Below, in pieces: positions 41,406-51,102 of a stretch of 64,000 bases of DNA (within the stretch, counting starts at the first letter, position 1; each line of letters starts with the position of its first letter). The position numbers and the translations under genes are program-made. The notes beneath the pieces were generated by a model. That model was not told where the DNA came from. It worked only from the letters and a program-made list of their open reading frames with translations, and did no database searches. The stretch comes from CAYPAV01 sp964408805 (lineage in GTDB: Bacteria > Pseudomonadota > Alphaproteobacteria > UBA8366), in contig CAYPAV010000006.1 in assembly GCA_964408805.1 (NCBI GenBank), forward strand, positions 1 through 64,000, written 5' to 3'.

Positions 41406-42401
41406 ATGAAGAACCCATTCGACAAAAGCAGCTTGAAATTGGATGTACCGGGCCGTGGCCGGATCTATGGCAACATCATGGAGACCCTCGGCAATACGCC
41501 GCTGGTGCGACTGAACGGCCTGGCCGAGGAGCGCGGCGCCAAGGCCGATGTCCTGGCCAAGCTCGAGTTCTTCAACCCGCTCGCCAGCGTCAAGGACCGG
41601 ATCGGCGTCTCGATGATCGAAGCGCTGGAGCGCGACGGCAAGATCGGCCCCGGCTCCACCATCGTCGAGCCGACCTCGGGCAATACCGGTATCGCGCTCG
41701 CCTTCGTCTGCGCGGCGAAAGGCTACCGCTGCATTCTGACCATGCCTGACAGCTTCTCCATCGAGCGCCGCAAGATGCTCGTCTATCTCGGCGCCGAACT
41801 GATCCTGACACCGAAGGAAAAAGGCATCCAGGCCGCGATCGACGCGGCGCGGGAGCAGGTCGACAAGATCGACGGCGCGATCATGCCCTGGCAATTCGGT
41901 AACGATTCGAATCCGGCGGTCCACTATCACACGACCGGCCCCGAAGTCTGGCGCGACACCGACGGCAAGGTCGATGTATTCGTCTCCGGCGTCGGTACGG
42001 GCGGCACCGCGACGGGCGCCGGCAAATACCTAAAGGAAAAGAATCCGGATCTAAAACTGGTCGTCGTCGAGCCCGAACTCAGCCAGGTCATCGCGGGCGG
42101 CGAACATTCTCCGCATATGATCCAGGGGATCGGCGCCGGGTTCGTCCCCGACGTGCTCGATCGTGACCTCATCGACGAACTTCTCGCGGTGAGCAACGAG
42201 GAGTCGATCGAAACAGCAAAGCAACTCGCCCTCCAGGAGGCCATTCCCTGCGGTATTTCCGCCGGTGCCATGGCGGCCGCCGCCCTTCGCGTCGCCGCAC
42301 GCGACGAGATGGCGGGCAAGACCATCGTAACGGTGCTCCCGGATTTCGCCGAGCGCTATCAGACGACCGCCCTATTCGAGGGGCTCGACGTTCCGGACTA
42401 G
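41406..42401 (+). CDS. cysK: Cysteine synthase A (O-acetylserine sulfhydrylase)
   Basis: PLP-dependent enzyme (331 residues) that makes cysteine from O-acetylserine and sulfide. The Schiff-base lysine is K63 in ASVKDRIG, the substrate loop is PTSGNTGIAL, and the phosphate-binding loop is GVGTGGTATG. The C-terminal GISAGAMAAAAL is the Ser-containing PLP-ring motif. The ATG at 41406 follows GGAAGAATTC; the upstream start at 41364 adds unconserved residues. It is complete and likely functional; a cystathionine beta-synthase-like role is less likely since no CBS domain is present. Confidence 0.93.
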   Translation: MKNPFDKSSLKLDVPGRGRIYGNIMETLGNTPLVRLNGLAEERGAKADVLAKLEFFNPLASVKDRIGVSMIEALERDGKIGPGSTIVEPTSGNTGIALAFVCAAKGYRCILTMPDSFSIERRKMLVYLGAELILTPKEKGIQAAIDAAREQVDKIDGAIMPWQFGNDSNPAVHYHTTGPEVWRDTDGKVDVFVSGVGTGGTATGAGKYLKEKNPDLKLVVVEPELSQVIAGGEHSPHMIQGIGAGFVPDVLDRDLIDELLAVSNEESIETAKQLALQEAIPCGISAGAMAAAALRVAARDEMAGKTIVTVLPDFAERYQTTALFEGLDVPD

Positions 42402-42438
42402 AGTATATCCCGGTCACCGCGCCAAGGCGGCAATAAAC

Positions 42439-43815
42439 CTAGGCTTCGTCCTTTACCTCGGCCCAGGTCGCGTTGAAGGACTGCGTCATGATATCGACCA
42501 TCTCGTCGACTTCGCTCTCCGTGATGATCAGCGGTGGAGCGAGGACGACACGGTCGCCGACGTAACGGCCGATCATGCCGCGGCTCCGGCATTCGTTGAA
42601 ATACCGCTCGCCGACCTTGAGATCGGCGTCGAAGGGTTTCCGCGCCGTCTTATCTTGAACGAGTTCGATCCCGCAGAGCAGTCCCACGCCCCGGACCTCA
42701 CCCACCATCGGATGGTCCTCGAAGTCGTCAAGCCGGTCTTGCAAATGCCGTCCGACCCTCTGCACATGGCCGACGATGTCCATCTCCTCGTAAATCTTCT
42801 GCGTTTCCAGCGCGACCGCCGTCGTCACCGGATGGCCGGCATAGGTATAGCCATGGGCGAAATTGCCGAGCTTGTTGCTCTGGTCGATCATGGCTTCGTA
42901 GATCTTTTCGTTGACCAACAGCGCCGAGATCGGCTGACTCCCGGCCGACAGCGCCTTGGCGCAGCTCAGCATATCGGGCTTTAGATCGAAGGTCTCCGAG
43001 CCCCACATCCGGCCGGTCCGGCCGAAGCCGCAGATCACTTCGTCGGCGACGAAGAGGACGTCGTATTTCCGCAGCACGGCCTGGATCTTCTCGAAATAAG
43101 TCTTGGGCGGTACGACGGCGCCGCCGGCGCCCTGCACTGGTTCGGCGAAGAAGGCGCCGACGGTCTCGGGCCCTTCCTCGAGAATCATCTTCTCCAGATT
43201 GTCGGCGCAGCGGCTGGCGAATTCCTCCTCGCTCTCGCCGTCTTCGTGAAAGCGGTAGTAGTGCGGAAAATCAGTATGCCGGAAGGGCGCATAGGGCAGG
43301 TTGAAATCGGCGTGCATGTCGGGCTTGCCGGACAGGCTGACCGCGGTCGCGGTGCTGCCGTGATAGCCCATTTGACGCGCGATGATCTTGTTCTTCTCGG
43401 GTTTCCCGATGGCGTTGTGATAGTACCAGACGAGCTTGCAGGCGGTGTCGTTCGCTTCCGACCCGGAACATTGATAGAGCACCTTCGACATCGGCACGGG
43501 CGCGATCTCAAGCAGCTTCTCCGAGAGATTGATCATGTCCTCGTTCGAATTGTGCCGGAAGGTGTGATAGGCGCCGAGGGTCCGCAAACGGTCGTAGGCG
43601 ACCTTCGCCAGACGCTCCAGATTGAAGCCGAGCGAGGCCGACCACAGCCCCGCCACGCTCTCGAGATAGCGATTGCCCTCGTCGTCATAGACGTAGACGC
43701 CCTCGCCCTTGGCCATGATGGTCGGACCGACCTCGGCGTGCAGGCTGACATTGGTCTGCGGATGAACGATCGACGCGACATCGCGGGCATGGGGTGAGTT
43801 CGGCAAAAAGGTCAT
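42439..43815 (-). CDS. Class III PLP-dependent aminotransferase
   Basis: A 458-residue class III aminotransferase, of the group annotated as aspartate aminotransferase family and related to putrescine- or taurine-type omega-transaminases. The PLP lysine is K287 in SCAKALSAG, the Asp is D258 in VADEVICGFGRTG, and YQCSGSEANDTACK forms the phosphate cup. The ATG at 43815 is chosen because upstream residues overlap the next gene and are not conserved. It is distinct from the aminotransferase at 6.4 kb and could be the second candidate for taurine or polyamine turnover. It is followed by the cupin-like gene in the same direction. Confidence 0.85.
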   Translation of the reverse strand: MTFLPNSPHARDVASIVHPQTNVSLHAEVGPTIMAKGEGVYVYDDEGNRYLESVAGLWSASLGFNLERLAKVAYDRLRTLGAYHTFRHNSNEDMINLSEKLLEIAPVPMSKVLYQCSGSEANDTACKLVWYYHNAIGKPEKNKIIARQMGYHGSTATAVSLSGKPDMHADFNLPYAPFRHTDFPHYYRFHEDGESEEEFASRCADNLEKMILEEGPETVGAFFAEPVQGAGGAVVPPKTYFEKIQAVLRKYDVLFVADEVICGFGRTGRMWGSETFDLKPDMLSCAKALSAGSQPISALLVNEKIYEAMIDQSNKLGNFAHGYTYAGHPVTTAVALETQKIYEEMDIVGHVQRVGRHLQDRLDDFEDHPMVGEVRGVGLLCGIELVQDKTARKPFDADLKVGERYFNECRSRGMIGRYVGDRVVLAPPLIITESEVDEMVDIMTQSFNATWAEVKDEA

Positions 43816-43840
43816 GACTGTTCTCCGTTGGAAAGGCCGG

Positions 43841-44596
43841 CTAGGCGAGCCTCGGGAATTGCAGGACAAGAAGGTCGAGGCCCTCGGCCCCGGCCGAAAC
43901 TTCATATGCGGGTTCATCATGGGAAACGAAAACCGTCGACCAGCGATCGAGGCGATTTCCTTGATGATCGAGAGTACCGCCGGCAACAACGAGATACTGT
44001 CCGCCACCCGTGGACGGGTCGGACAAGGTCCGGCGCACCGAAGGCTCCAATCGATGAAACGAAGCCGCGAGCCCGTCCGCTTCCATCTCGATCACGGTTT
44101 CAACCGCTGTTTCCCGCCGGCCGGCGCGGGTATCGTCATCGTAGACCGCCACATTCGCGGCAAGGCGGGTCCGCTGTTTGCCCTTGACCAGCCGGTCGCG
44201 GGACTGCGGCAGGAATTTGGCACCGGGGTCCCAGGCCTGACGAAGGGTGAAATAGCGGACCCCGTCCGCCCCCGCCGTAATCGGTCCATAGGGTGTATGG
44301 CCGTTGGCATATTGCACGGCGAGCGGGGCGGCGGCGCGCTTACCCATATGTCCGGAACCGTCGACGAAGACCTGGAATTGGTTCGTTTCGTGGAAATGCG
44401 CCGGCGTCACCGATCCCGGCGGCTGATGGACGAGGAATCCCTGCGGCATCCCGTTATCGTTTTTCTCGTTGCCCTCGACATAGGTGCCGTTGAGCGGCAT
44501 CGCGCCCACATATTCCCGCAGGACATAGTCATGGCCGTTGACGTGCACCCGCCGCTCGTTCTTGGCGGCCTCTTCCGTCGCGGTCGCAAGCAGCAT
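43841..44596 (-). CDS. Cupin-like protein, paralogue 1
   Basis: A 251-residue protein with a probable bicupin fold. The first metal-binding-like motif is PAHFHETNQFQVFVDG, followed by MGKRAAAPLAVQYANGHTPYGPI, and a second beta-rich half ends with a GGGQYLVVAGG strand. It shares a long motif (HFHxxxQFQV, MGK, QYA, TPYGPI, FTLR) with the protein at 61942-62727, so the two are paralogues. It lies 25 nt upstream of the aminotransferase, likely in one operon. The ATG at 44596 follows GAGGG; a TTG at 44611 is the alternative. Function unknown. Confidence 0.75.
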   Translation of the reverse strand: MLLATATEEAAKNERRVHVNGHDYVLREYVGAMPLNGTYVEGNEKNDNGMPQGFLVHQPPGSVTPAHFHETNQFQVFVDGSGHMGKRAAAPLAVQYANGHTPYGPITAGADGVRYFTLRQAWDPGAKFLPQSRDRLVKGKQRTRLAANVAVYDDDTRAGRRETAVETVIEMEADGLAASFHRLEPSVRRTLSDPSTGGGQYLVVAGGTLDHQGNRLDRWSTVFVSHDEPAYEVSAGAEGLDLLVLQFPRLA

Positions 44597-44739
44597 TCGC
44601 TTGGCCCTCAAATCGATTTTTTCTCGCGGGATGTCCCTCCCCTCTATAATCTAAGGCCGACGCGCGGCGGGTCCAAGGCACTCCGTCTTCTTGTCGCAGC
44701 GTGTGGCAGTTGAATGACATCCGTCGGTTTGCTTGCTTC

Positions 44740-45768
44740 ATGATCATCACCTCGACGCCTTATCGTATCTCGTTCTTCGGCGGCGGCACCGACTATCCGG
44801 TCTGGTACCGGGAGAACGGCGGCACCGTCCTGGCGACGACGATCAATCGCTATTGCTATATCACCTGCCGGCTCCTGCCGCCCTTCTTCGAATATCGCCA
44901 CCGCATCGTCTGGTCGCAAATCGAGAACACCAACGAGATCGACGAGATCGCCCATCCCGCGGTTCGGGAAGCCATGCGCTACATGGGCATCGAGGATGGG
45001 GTCGAGATCCACCATGACGGCGACCTTCCGGCGCGTTCGGGTCTCGGCTCCAGTTCGTCCTTTTCCGTCGGCATCCTACATGCCCTCCATTCGCTTCAGG
45101 GGAACCTCGTCTCGAAGCGGCAGCTCGCACTCCAGGCCATTCATTTGGAGCAGAAATTGCTGAAGGAGGATGTCGGCGTTCAGGATCAGATCGTGACTGC
45201 CCATGGCGGGCTCAACACGGTCGACATCGCGCCGGACGGCGAGTTCCACGTCAACCCGCTGCCGATGGATCCCCTTCGAAAGGAGCTCTTCCAGCGCCAT
45301 CTGATGCTGATCTATACGGGCATCTCGCGCACCGCCTCGGAGGTGGCCAGGAGCCAGATCGAAAACATTCCCGAACGGACCCAGATCATGCGGGAGATCC
45401 AGGCGATGGTGCCCGAAGCCGTCAAGATCCTGACCGGCACGGGGGATCTCAACGATTTCGGCCGCTTGCTGCACGAGGCCTGGGAGTTGAAGAAATCCAT
45501 CAGCGACCAAATCACGACGCCGCTCGTCGACGACATGTATGCGGCCGCCAGGAGCGCGGGAGCCATTGGCGGCAAGCTGTTGGGGGCCGGCGGCGGCGGG
45601 TTCATTGTCTTCTTCATCGAGCCGGGCCGGCATCAGGCGGTGCTCGATGCGTTGGAGGATTTCCTCTTGGTGCCATTCGAGCTGGAGACCGCGGGCACCC
45701 GCATCGCCTTTTACGAGCCGAAGCAATACTCCCGCCTCGCCCGCACCCGGCGCGATTTTATCCGTTGA
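44740..45768 (+). CDS. GHMP-family sugar kinase (HddA-like)
   Basis: A 342-residue GHMP kinase resembling D-glycero-D-manno-heptose 7-phosphate kinases and related sugar kinases. The N-terminal motif is TPYRISFFGGGTDYP, the ATP-binding loop is LPARSGLGSSSSFSVG, and the C-terminal motif is GGKLLGAGGGGFIVFF. It probably phosphorylates a sugar for surface-glycan nucleotide-sugar synthesis. The ATG at 44740 starts right at the conserved core, and the GTG at 44701 adds only unconserved residues. The NUDIX gene starts 5 nt after its stop. Confidence 0.85.
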   Translation: MIITSTPYRISFFGGGTDYPVWYRENGGTVLATTINRYCYITCRLLPPFFEYRHRIVWSQIENTNEIDEIAHPAVREAMRYMGIEDGVEIHHDGDLPARSGLGSSSSFSVGILHALHSLQGNLVSKRQLALQAIHLEQKLLKEDVGVQDQIVTAHGGLNTVDIAPDGEFHVNPLPMDPLRKELFQRHLMLIYTGISRTASEVARSQIENIPERTQIMREIQAMVPEAVKILTGTGDLNDFGRLLHEAWELKKSISDQITTPLVDDMYAAARSAGAIGGKLLGAGGGGFIVFFIEPGRHQAVLDALEDFLLVPFELETAGTRIAFYEPKQYSRLARTRRDFIR

Positions 45769-45773
45769 ACGAT

Positions 45774-46373
45774 ATGACCGGCGACCGCGTTCGCATTCTC
45801 GCCCGCGAGGCGCTTTACGACGGGTTCAGCCGGCTGACGCGCCTCGTCTACCAGTTTCGCCAACTGGACGGCGACTGGAGCCCGGAAATCGAACGCGAGG
45901 TGCTCGAGCGCCATGCCGCCGCCGCCGTTTTGCCCTATGACCCGCAACGGGACGCGGTTGTCCTGATCGAGCAGTTCCGCCCCGGTGCCCATCTCGCGGG
46001 CCATGACGGCTGGCAGTTGGAGCCGCTCGGCGGCATCCGTGACCCCGGCGAAGCCCCGCAGGAAACCGCCAGGCGCGAGGCGCTTGAGGAAGCCGGCTGC
46101 AACGTGACCGATCTTCAGCCCGTCTGCGGTTTTCTCATCAGTCCCGGCAGCGTCGCCGAACATGTTAGCGTCTATTGCGGGCGAACCGATGCCGACAAGG
46201 TGGGTGTGACCGGCGGCCGGGCGGAGGAAGGCGAGGAAACCCGCGTCCAGATTGTGCCCTTCGCCGACGCCGAGGCCAGCCTCGCCGCCGGCCGCTTCGA
46301 ATTCGCATTGACCTTGATCGCGCTGCAATGGCTCGTCATCCACCGCCCTCGGTTGCGGGCGATGTGGACGTAA
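45774..46373 (+). CDS. NUDIX hydrolase, ADP-ribose/ADP-sugar pyrophosphatase type
   Basis: A 199-residue NUDIX hydrolase like ADP-ribose pyrophosphatase (NudF). The NUDIX box is complete, with GGIRDPGEAPQETA followed by RREALEEAG; the family-typical VLIEQFRPGA upstream and a final helix FEFALTLIALQWL are present. It hydrolyses nucleoside diphosphates linked to a sugar. The ATG at 45774 is favoured over the TTG at 45765, which would overlap the kinase stop. Coupling with the GHMP kinase suggests a joint role in sugar-nucleotide metabolism, but this is inference. Confidence 0.87.
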   Translation: MTGDRVRILAREALYDGFSRLTRLVYQFRQLDGDWSPEIEREVLERHAAAAVLPYDPQRDAVVLIEQFRPGAHLAGHDGWQLEPLGGIRDPGEAPQETARREALEEAGCNVTDLQPVCGFLISPGSVAEHVSVYCGRTDADKVGVTGGRAEEGEETRVQIVPFADAEASLAAGRFEFALTLIALQWLVIHRPRLRAMWT

Positions 46374-46403
46374 CGCCTAATCCACGATCCGGATGGAGAG
46401 TGG

Positions 46404-48275
46404 TTACCCGACCATCGGTCGTTCGGAAGGGAATGTCACAGTCACGATCGTTCCTCTCCCAACCTCGCTTTCGATGCTGAGCACGCCGTCATGCGCCTCG
46501 ACAAGCGACTTCACGATAGACAGACCTAGACCGGTTCCTTGCCGCGAAACATAGGGGTCGGAACTAGTCTGAAAAAACGGTTCGGAAATACTCGGCAGTT
46601 GGTCGGATTGAATGCCAACGCCGGAGTCGCTCACGCGAATTATCGTCCCCTGATTCCCCGAAATGGCCGAGACCACGATCTTTCCGTCACAGTCCGTGAA
46701 TTTGATGGCGTTGGAGAGAAGATTATGGACGATCTGTGTGACCGAACGCTTATCGGCGTAAAGCGAAGGACTGTCTTCCGATATCTCCAGCGACAGGGCG
46801 ATACCCTCCTGGTCGGCCGCCCGTTCGACATTCTTGATGCAATTTCGTAGCACTTCATCCGTGTCGAGCACCGCCTTGACGAGCGGGCGTTTCCCCGCCT
46901 CGATCGCCGAGATGTCCAAGATATCGTTGATCAGCGCCAACATCAGCTCGCCACTTTGATGGATGTCGTTCGCATATTCCTCATAATTCATAGCGCCGAG
47001 AGGACCGAAATACTGCGCCCGCATCATCTCGCTGAAGCCCAAAATCGCATTGAGCGGCGTGCGGAAATCATGGCTCATTGTTGCTAGAAATTCTGATTTC
47101 GCCTGGTTCGCACGTTCTGCTTCCACCAGGGCGGCATGGCGTGCCTCCTCCGCCGCTTTGCGTTCGCTAAGATCGACATTGATGGTACCCAACCCAATTG
47201 CCATGCCACTCGAAGACACGACCGGGAAGCGCGTGTTTAAGACGGTTCGTGTTTTCCCATCCGGAAAACCAAGGGCGATCTCCCGGGAATGAACGACGCG
47301 GTCGGAAATCACCCGCCGGTCCAAGGCATCTACCTCGGCCGCGCGTTCCTCCGGATAGATATCATGGACCGATTTCCCCAAGATTTCGGCTTGGCTCATG
47401 CAAACCCATTCCTCGAACCGCTTATTGACGAAAATATACCTGCCCTCCGAATCCTTGAGACAAACGAATTCGGGAAGATTATTGGCGAGGGACTGGATTG
47501 TTTCCCGGCTCTGGCGCAATGCCTCCATGGTCACGGCGTTCCGATCGGCCAGTTCGGTATAGACATTCACCAAATCGCCCAGTTCGTCGTCCGCATGCTT
47601 TTCCGGAATAGCAATACTCCTGCTTCCGCGCTTGATGACTTCGGCAATTTCATGGAGCGGCCGAGTCAACATAAAATAAAACAGCACGGCCAAAATCGTC
47701 GCCAGAAACAGGTTTCGCAGTATCCCGAAAATCAAAATCAAGCCCGAACGCGCAAAGAAGGTTTCGGCGATGATGTTCGTGTCTATCGAAATCTTAATTT
47801 GCCCGGCATCCACGCCGACATTGGGCACCTTAAGCGACAGAACATAATCTTTCGTACCGCCGAACAATGCCGTCGCGATTGGTTCGAGTCCGCCCTTCGA
47901 CTTGGGCCGAACCGCAAGAGCCATCCGATCCTTGAAATTGTCGGTGATCTGGGCCCGGAATATCGCCTTGTATTGAAACAATCCGTCCACGACCCTCTGT
48001 GCCAACTGAGTGTCTAGGCCAAAGGCCGCTTGGATTGCCGAATCTTCCACGGTCCGCAGCAGCTGGGTGTATTTGGCATCGACGCGCTGGCGCTCGGACT
48101 TGAGATCGAAGACGATCTGCAATGCGCTGAAGAATACCCCTAGAATCAAACCGATCACGACCGCGGCGCGGGCCTGTTTGAACGAGAGGCTCTGGAATAA
48201 GCGGCGGCGACCGGTCGCATCCTCTCCTCCGCCGTTCCCGAACAGCGTTTGGGACGATGAATCAGATTTACTCAA
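46404..48275 (-). CDS. Membrane sensor histidine kinase
   Basis: A 623-residue hybrid-free sensor kinase. It has a membrane helix (about 35-55), a periplasmic sensor part of about 140 residues, a second helix, a HAMP-like region (TRPLHEIAEVIKRG), a PAS domain (SLANNLPEFVCLKDSEGRY...), HisKA with MSHDFRTPLNAILGF, and an ATPase domain with NLLSNAIKFTD, DSGVGI and GTGLGLSIV. I place the start at a TTG (48275) that overlaps the stop of the binding-protein gene within TTGAGTAA. No response regulator is adjacent. Together with the neighbouring periplasmic protein it probably forms a ligand-sensing pair. Confidence 0.85.
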   Translation of the reverse strand: MSKSDSSSQTLFGNGGGEDATGRRRLFQSLSFKQARAAVVIGLILGVFFSALQIVFDLKSERQRVDAKYTQLLRTVEDSAIQAAFGLDTQLAQRVVDGLFQYKAIFRAQITDNFKDRMALAVRPKSKGGLEPIATALFGGTKDYVLSLKVPNVGVDAGQIKISIDTNIIAETFFARSGLILIFGILRNLFLATILAVLFYFMLTRPLHEIAEVIKRGSRSIAIPEKHADDELGDLVNVYTELADRNAVTMEALRQSRETIQSLANNLPEFVCLKDSEGRYIFVNKRFEEWVCMSQAEILGKSVHDIYPEERAAEVDALDRRVISDRVVHSREIALGFPDGKTRTVLNTRFPVVSSSGMAIGLGTINVDLSERKAAEEARHAALVEAERANQAKSEFLATMSHDFRTPLNAILGFSEMMRAQYFGPLGAMNYEEYANDIHQSGELMLALINDILDISAIEAGKRPLVKAVLDTDEVLRNCIKNVERAADQEGIALSLEISEDSPSLYADKRSVTQIVHNLLSNAIKFTDCDGKIVVSAISGNQGTIIRVSDSGVGIQSDQLPSISEPFFQTSSDPYVSRQGTGLGLSIVKSLVEAHDGVLSIESEVGRGTIVTVTFPSERPMVG

Positions 48276-49023
48276 AGTCCGCCACCAATTGGCTGCGAAT
48301 ATATTTTTCGAACACACCTTTGTTTCGAAGAGAATCCGCCGCCTTGCGCAACCGGGACGCCTCGCCTTTGGATAGCCGGCCCCGGGTGCAAAGCAGCCAG
48401 AGCGGCTTTCGATCAAAGATCAATATGGTCCCGACATCCTTCCGAGACATATCGAGACGATGGAGATTGAAGAAAATGCTTACGGCCGATCCCGCAATCG
48501 CATCGACACGGCCGGCCTTCAGAAGGCGGGCGCTTTGGGCATACCCGTTGGTGAGGTATCTCGATATTTTCGAACTTTCCGTGATCGAGTAGCCGGCATA
48601 GCTTCCGCGCGGCAATGCCAAAACATGGCCGTTTAGGCCGTCGACCCGAGTGATATGAAACTCGGATCGGGTCACGATGACCGAGTCGAAACGATCCCGG
48701 ACCTTGGCCACGTGATCGTAAATTTCCTCGTTTCGTCGTGTTCGGATGAATACGCCGCAATCGGACGTGCCGCGCAATATTGCCTTCAAGGCGCGTTTGA
48801 TCGGCATCACCGTGTCGCTAAATTCAAACCCGGCCCTTCGAGCGATCGTGGCGTGAATCTTCTGAAATATACCCCGTGGCGCACCCTCGCCGCCCAGGAA
48901 GCCGTACGGTTCCAAATGGAGGGTGGCGAAATGTAGCGTTTCCGTCTTTCCATGCGCGTCCGTTGTCGGAACCGCAGAAAGCCCGATCAACGTGATCAGT
49001 ATCGCAATCAGCTTCGTCGCCAT
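48268..49023 (-). CDS. Periplasmic solute-binding-like protein paired with the kinase
   Basis: A 251-residue protein of the extracellular solute-binding family 3 fold, with a signal peptide (about 1-23, cleaved after DAHG or nearby). The mature domain contains LEPYGFLGGEGAPRGIFQKIHATIARRAG and a C-terminal lobe with DRKPLWLLCTRG. There is no transporter gene next to it. Its stop overlaps the kinase start by 8 nt, so it is most likely the ligand-binding partner of that kinase. The ligand is unknown. Confidence 0.8.
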   Translation of the reverse strand: MATKLIAILITLIGLSAVPTTDAHGKTETLHFATLHLEPYGFLGGEGAPRGIFQKIHATIARRAGFEFSDTVMPIKRALKAILRGTSDCGVFIRTRRNEEIYDHVAKVRDRFDSVIVTRSEFHITRVDGLNGHVLALPRGSYAGYSITESSKISRYLTNGYAQSARLLKAGRVDAIAGSAVSIFFNLHRLDMSRKDVGTILIFDRKPLWLLCTRGRLSKGEASRLRKAADSLRNKGVFEKYIRSQLVADFE

Positions 49024-49202
49024 CCCGCCCTCTTGCCTCCAACAACGAAAAGAGCGCTTGAACCATTTCCCACCACTGCGGTCATGCTGGAAAAGATCAT
49101 ACTATGATAGCGTTGGCGGCAACAAACGATCTCGAAGCTAAGACGTGCACAAGGCCCTAATGACCCGCACGTCCGCACGAAGATGGAATTTCGAGAGAGG
49201 GC

Positions 49203-50975
49203 CTAATCAGCGATCCGGATCGGCGGCATTTGCAGGACGCCGACGGGCGGCACCAGCGTATCCAACCGCGCGAGGAAGGGATCGAGAACCGCCGTCGGAA
49301 ACAGGCTGGGGAAAATTGCCCCCGCGTCAAAACCCTGTTTCCGGAGTTCCGTCACGATCTGCTCGAGGCGCGTGGGCTTCGGTAGATCGACCAGGGTAAC
49401 CGCATCATCCGGCTTCAAGCCGAGCGCCTCCCGAACCAAACCCACCGCCACATCGAGCCCGCCGAGCGCATCGACCAGGCCTTCCGCCTTCGCCGTCCGG
49501 CCGGTCCAGACACGTCCCCTCGCAACCTTGTCGACGGCGGCCTTGGTGAGACCGCGCGCCTCGGCGACCTTACCCGTGAAATCCGAATAGATCGCATCGA
49601 GGATCTCGTTCAATTTCTTGCGGGCACCCGCGGGATAGTCGTCGATGACGCTCCACATCCCGGCGCGTTTGCCCGATTGAACCCGGTCCCAAGTGATCCC
49701 GAAGCGGCGCCAGAAATCGCGGGTCACGAACTTGACCGCGAAGACGCCGATGGACCCGGTAATGGTCGCGGGTTCCGCGACGATCTTGTCCGCCGCCATG
49801 GCGACGAAATACCCGCCGGACGCCGCGACCCGGCCTAAGCTGGCAATGACCGGTTTGCCCTTGTCGCGGGCCTGGCGGATCGCGCGCCAGACAGTGTCGC
49901 TCGCGACATAGGCGCCGCCGGGACTGTCGATACGCAAGACAATCGCCTTGATGTCGTCGTTCGCGGCGGCAAGGCGGATGGTGCGGGCCACCTCGTCGGC
50001 ACCGAAGCGATGGGTGCGCTCGAACGGTCCCCTGCGGTCGGCGCCCGGCACGATCGAGCCGAACCCATGAATGAGCGCCACTTGCGGTCCGCCGTTCTCC
50101 GGCACCGGAGCGATTGCTAGATACTTGCCGACCGAAAGCCAACTGCCCTTGGCGCGTTTGTCGACCATGGCCCTGAATTCATCCCAATAGCCGAGCCCAT
50201 CGACCAGCCCCGCCGCCTTCGCCTGTGCCCCCATCAGGGGAGCATGGTCGATCAACCGGCGGACCGCCGCCTCGTCCATGTTCCGCGCCTTCGCCACCGC
50301 CTCGACGATCTGCGTCATCCATCCCTCGACCAGACCGCTCATCGTTTGGCGGGCCGGATCGCTGAAGCCTTGGCGGGTGAACATCTCGCCGGCGGATTTG
50401 AACTCGTGGCGCTGGTCGTATCGGGCCTCGATATTAAGCTCGTCGAGCGCGCCCGCAATGAACGGCGCCTCGATGGCCAGACCGATCACGGCCAGGATGC
50501 CCGACGGCTGCATCCAGACCTGCTCGGCCGCGGTCGCAAGATAGTAAGGGATCGTCCCGTTGCCGCCGGCCCCGAACCCCGCGCCATGGGCGTAACTGAA
50601 CTTGCCGGCCCCGTTGAAGCGCCGGATCGCGCGCCGCAGTGCCTGGGCATGGGTCAGGGCGAGCCCGCCCGGCCCCATCCGGATGACGGCGCCCAAAACT
50701 CGCTCGTCATCGCGGGCGGCCTCGAGCGCGCGAAGGACATCCCGCAGTTCCAGGCCTTGCGCCCCGTGAATTCCCGCGAGCACGCCGCCGCCCCGGCGCT
50801 CGGCAACGCCCGCCTCCAGATCGAGCAGCAGGACGATCCGTTCCGGCGCCTCCGTCGGCGCGTCGCGAAGCTGCAGCAGAAAGACACCGAGGCCAACGAC
50901 CCCGAGGACCGCGAACAAACCAGCCCCAGCGAAGCCGTACAGCACCACCCGCCATATGAGACGCAGGATCTTCAT
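49203..50975 (-). CDS. sppA: Signal peptide peptidase SppA (long form)
   Basis: A 590-residue membrane-bound serine protease of the 67K SppA type that degrades cleaved signal peptides. An N-terminal membrane helix (about 10-34) is followed by two tandem domains. The catalytic Lys is in the first domain (EFKSAGEMF) and the catalytic Ser in the second (RVAASGGYFVAMAADKIVA). IVLRIDSPGGAYVASDTVW is the conserved strand before it. Residue spacing agrees with E. coli SppA. It is transcribed away from the HtrA-like protease. Confidence 0.93.
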   Translation of the reverse strand: MKILRLIWRVVLYGFAGAGLFAVLGVVGLGVFLLQLRDAPTEAPERIVLLLDLEAGVAERRGGGVLAGIHGAQGLELRDVLRALEAARDDERVLGAVIRMGPGGLALTHAQALRRAIRRFNGAGKFSYAHGAGFGAGGNGTIPYYLATAAEQVWMQPSGILAVIGLAIEAPFIAGALDELNIEARYDQRHEFKSAGEMFTRQGFSDPARQTMSGLVEGWMTQIVEAVAKARNMDEAAVRRLIDHAPLMGAQAKAAGLVDGLGYWDEFRAMVDKRAKGSWLSVGKYLAIAPVPENGGPQVALIHGFGSIVPGADRRGPFERTHRFGADEVARTIRLAAANDDIKAIVLRIDSPGGAYVASDTVWRAIRQARDKGKPVIASLGRVAASGGYFVAMAADKIVAEPATITGSIGVFAVKFVTRDFWRRFGITWDRVQSGKRAGMWSVIDDYPAGARKKLNEILDAIYSDFTGKVAEARGLTKAAVDKVARGRVWTGRTAKAEGLVDALGGLDVAVGLVREALGLKPDDAVTLVDLPKPTRLEQIVTELRKQGFDAGAIFPSLFPTAVLDPFLARLDTLVPPVGVLQMPPIRIAD

Positions 50976-51102
50976 CCCTCACACCGTCCGGGTCACCATA
51001 AGGAGGCTTGGATGTAGAACTCCTCGCGGTACGTGACAAGGCATCGATTGACAGCGGCCGATGTTCCGGCGCTCAATCGACGAGCAACCATTCGGAAACG
51101 AA

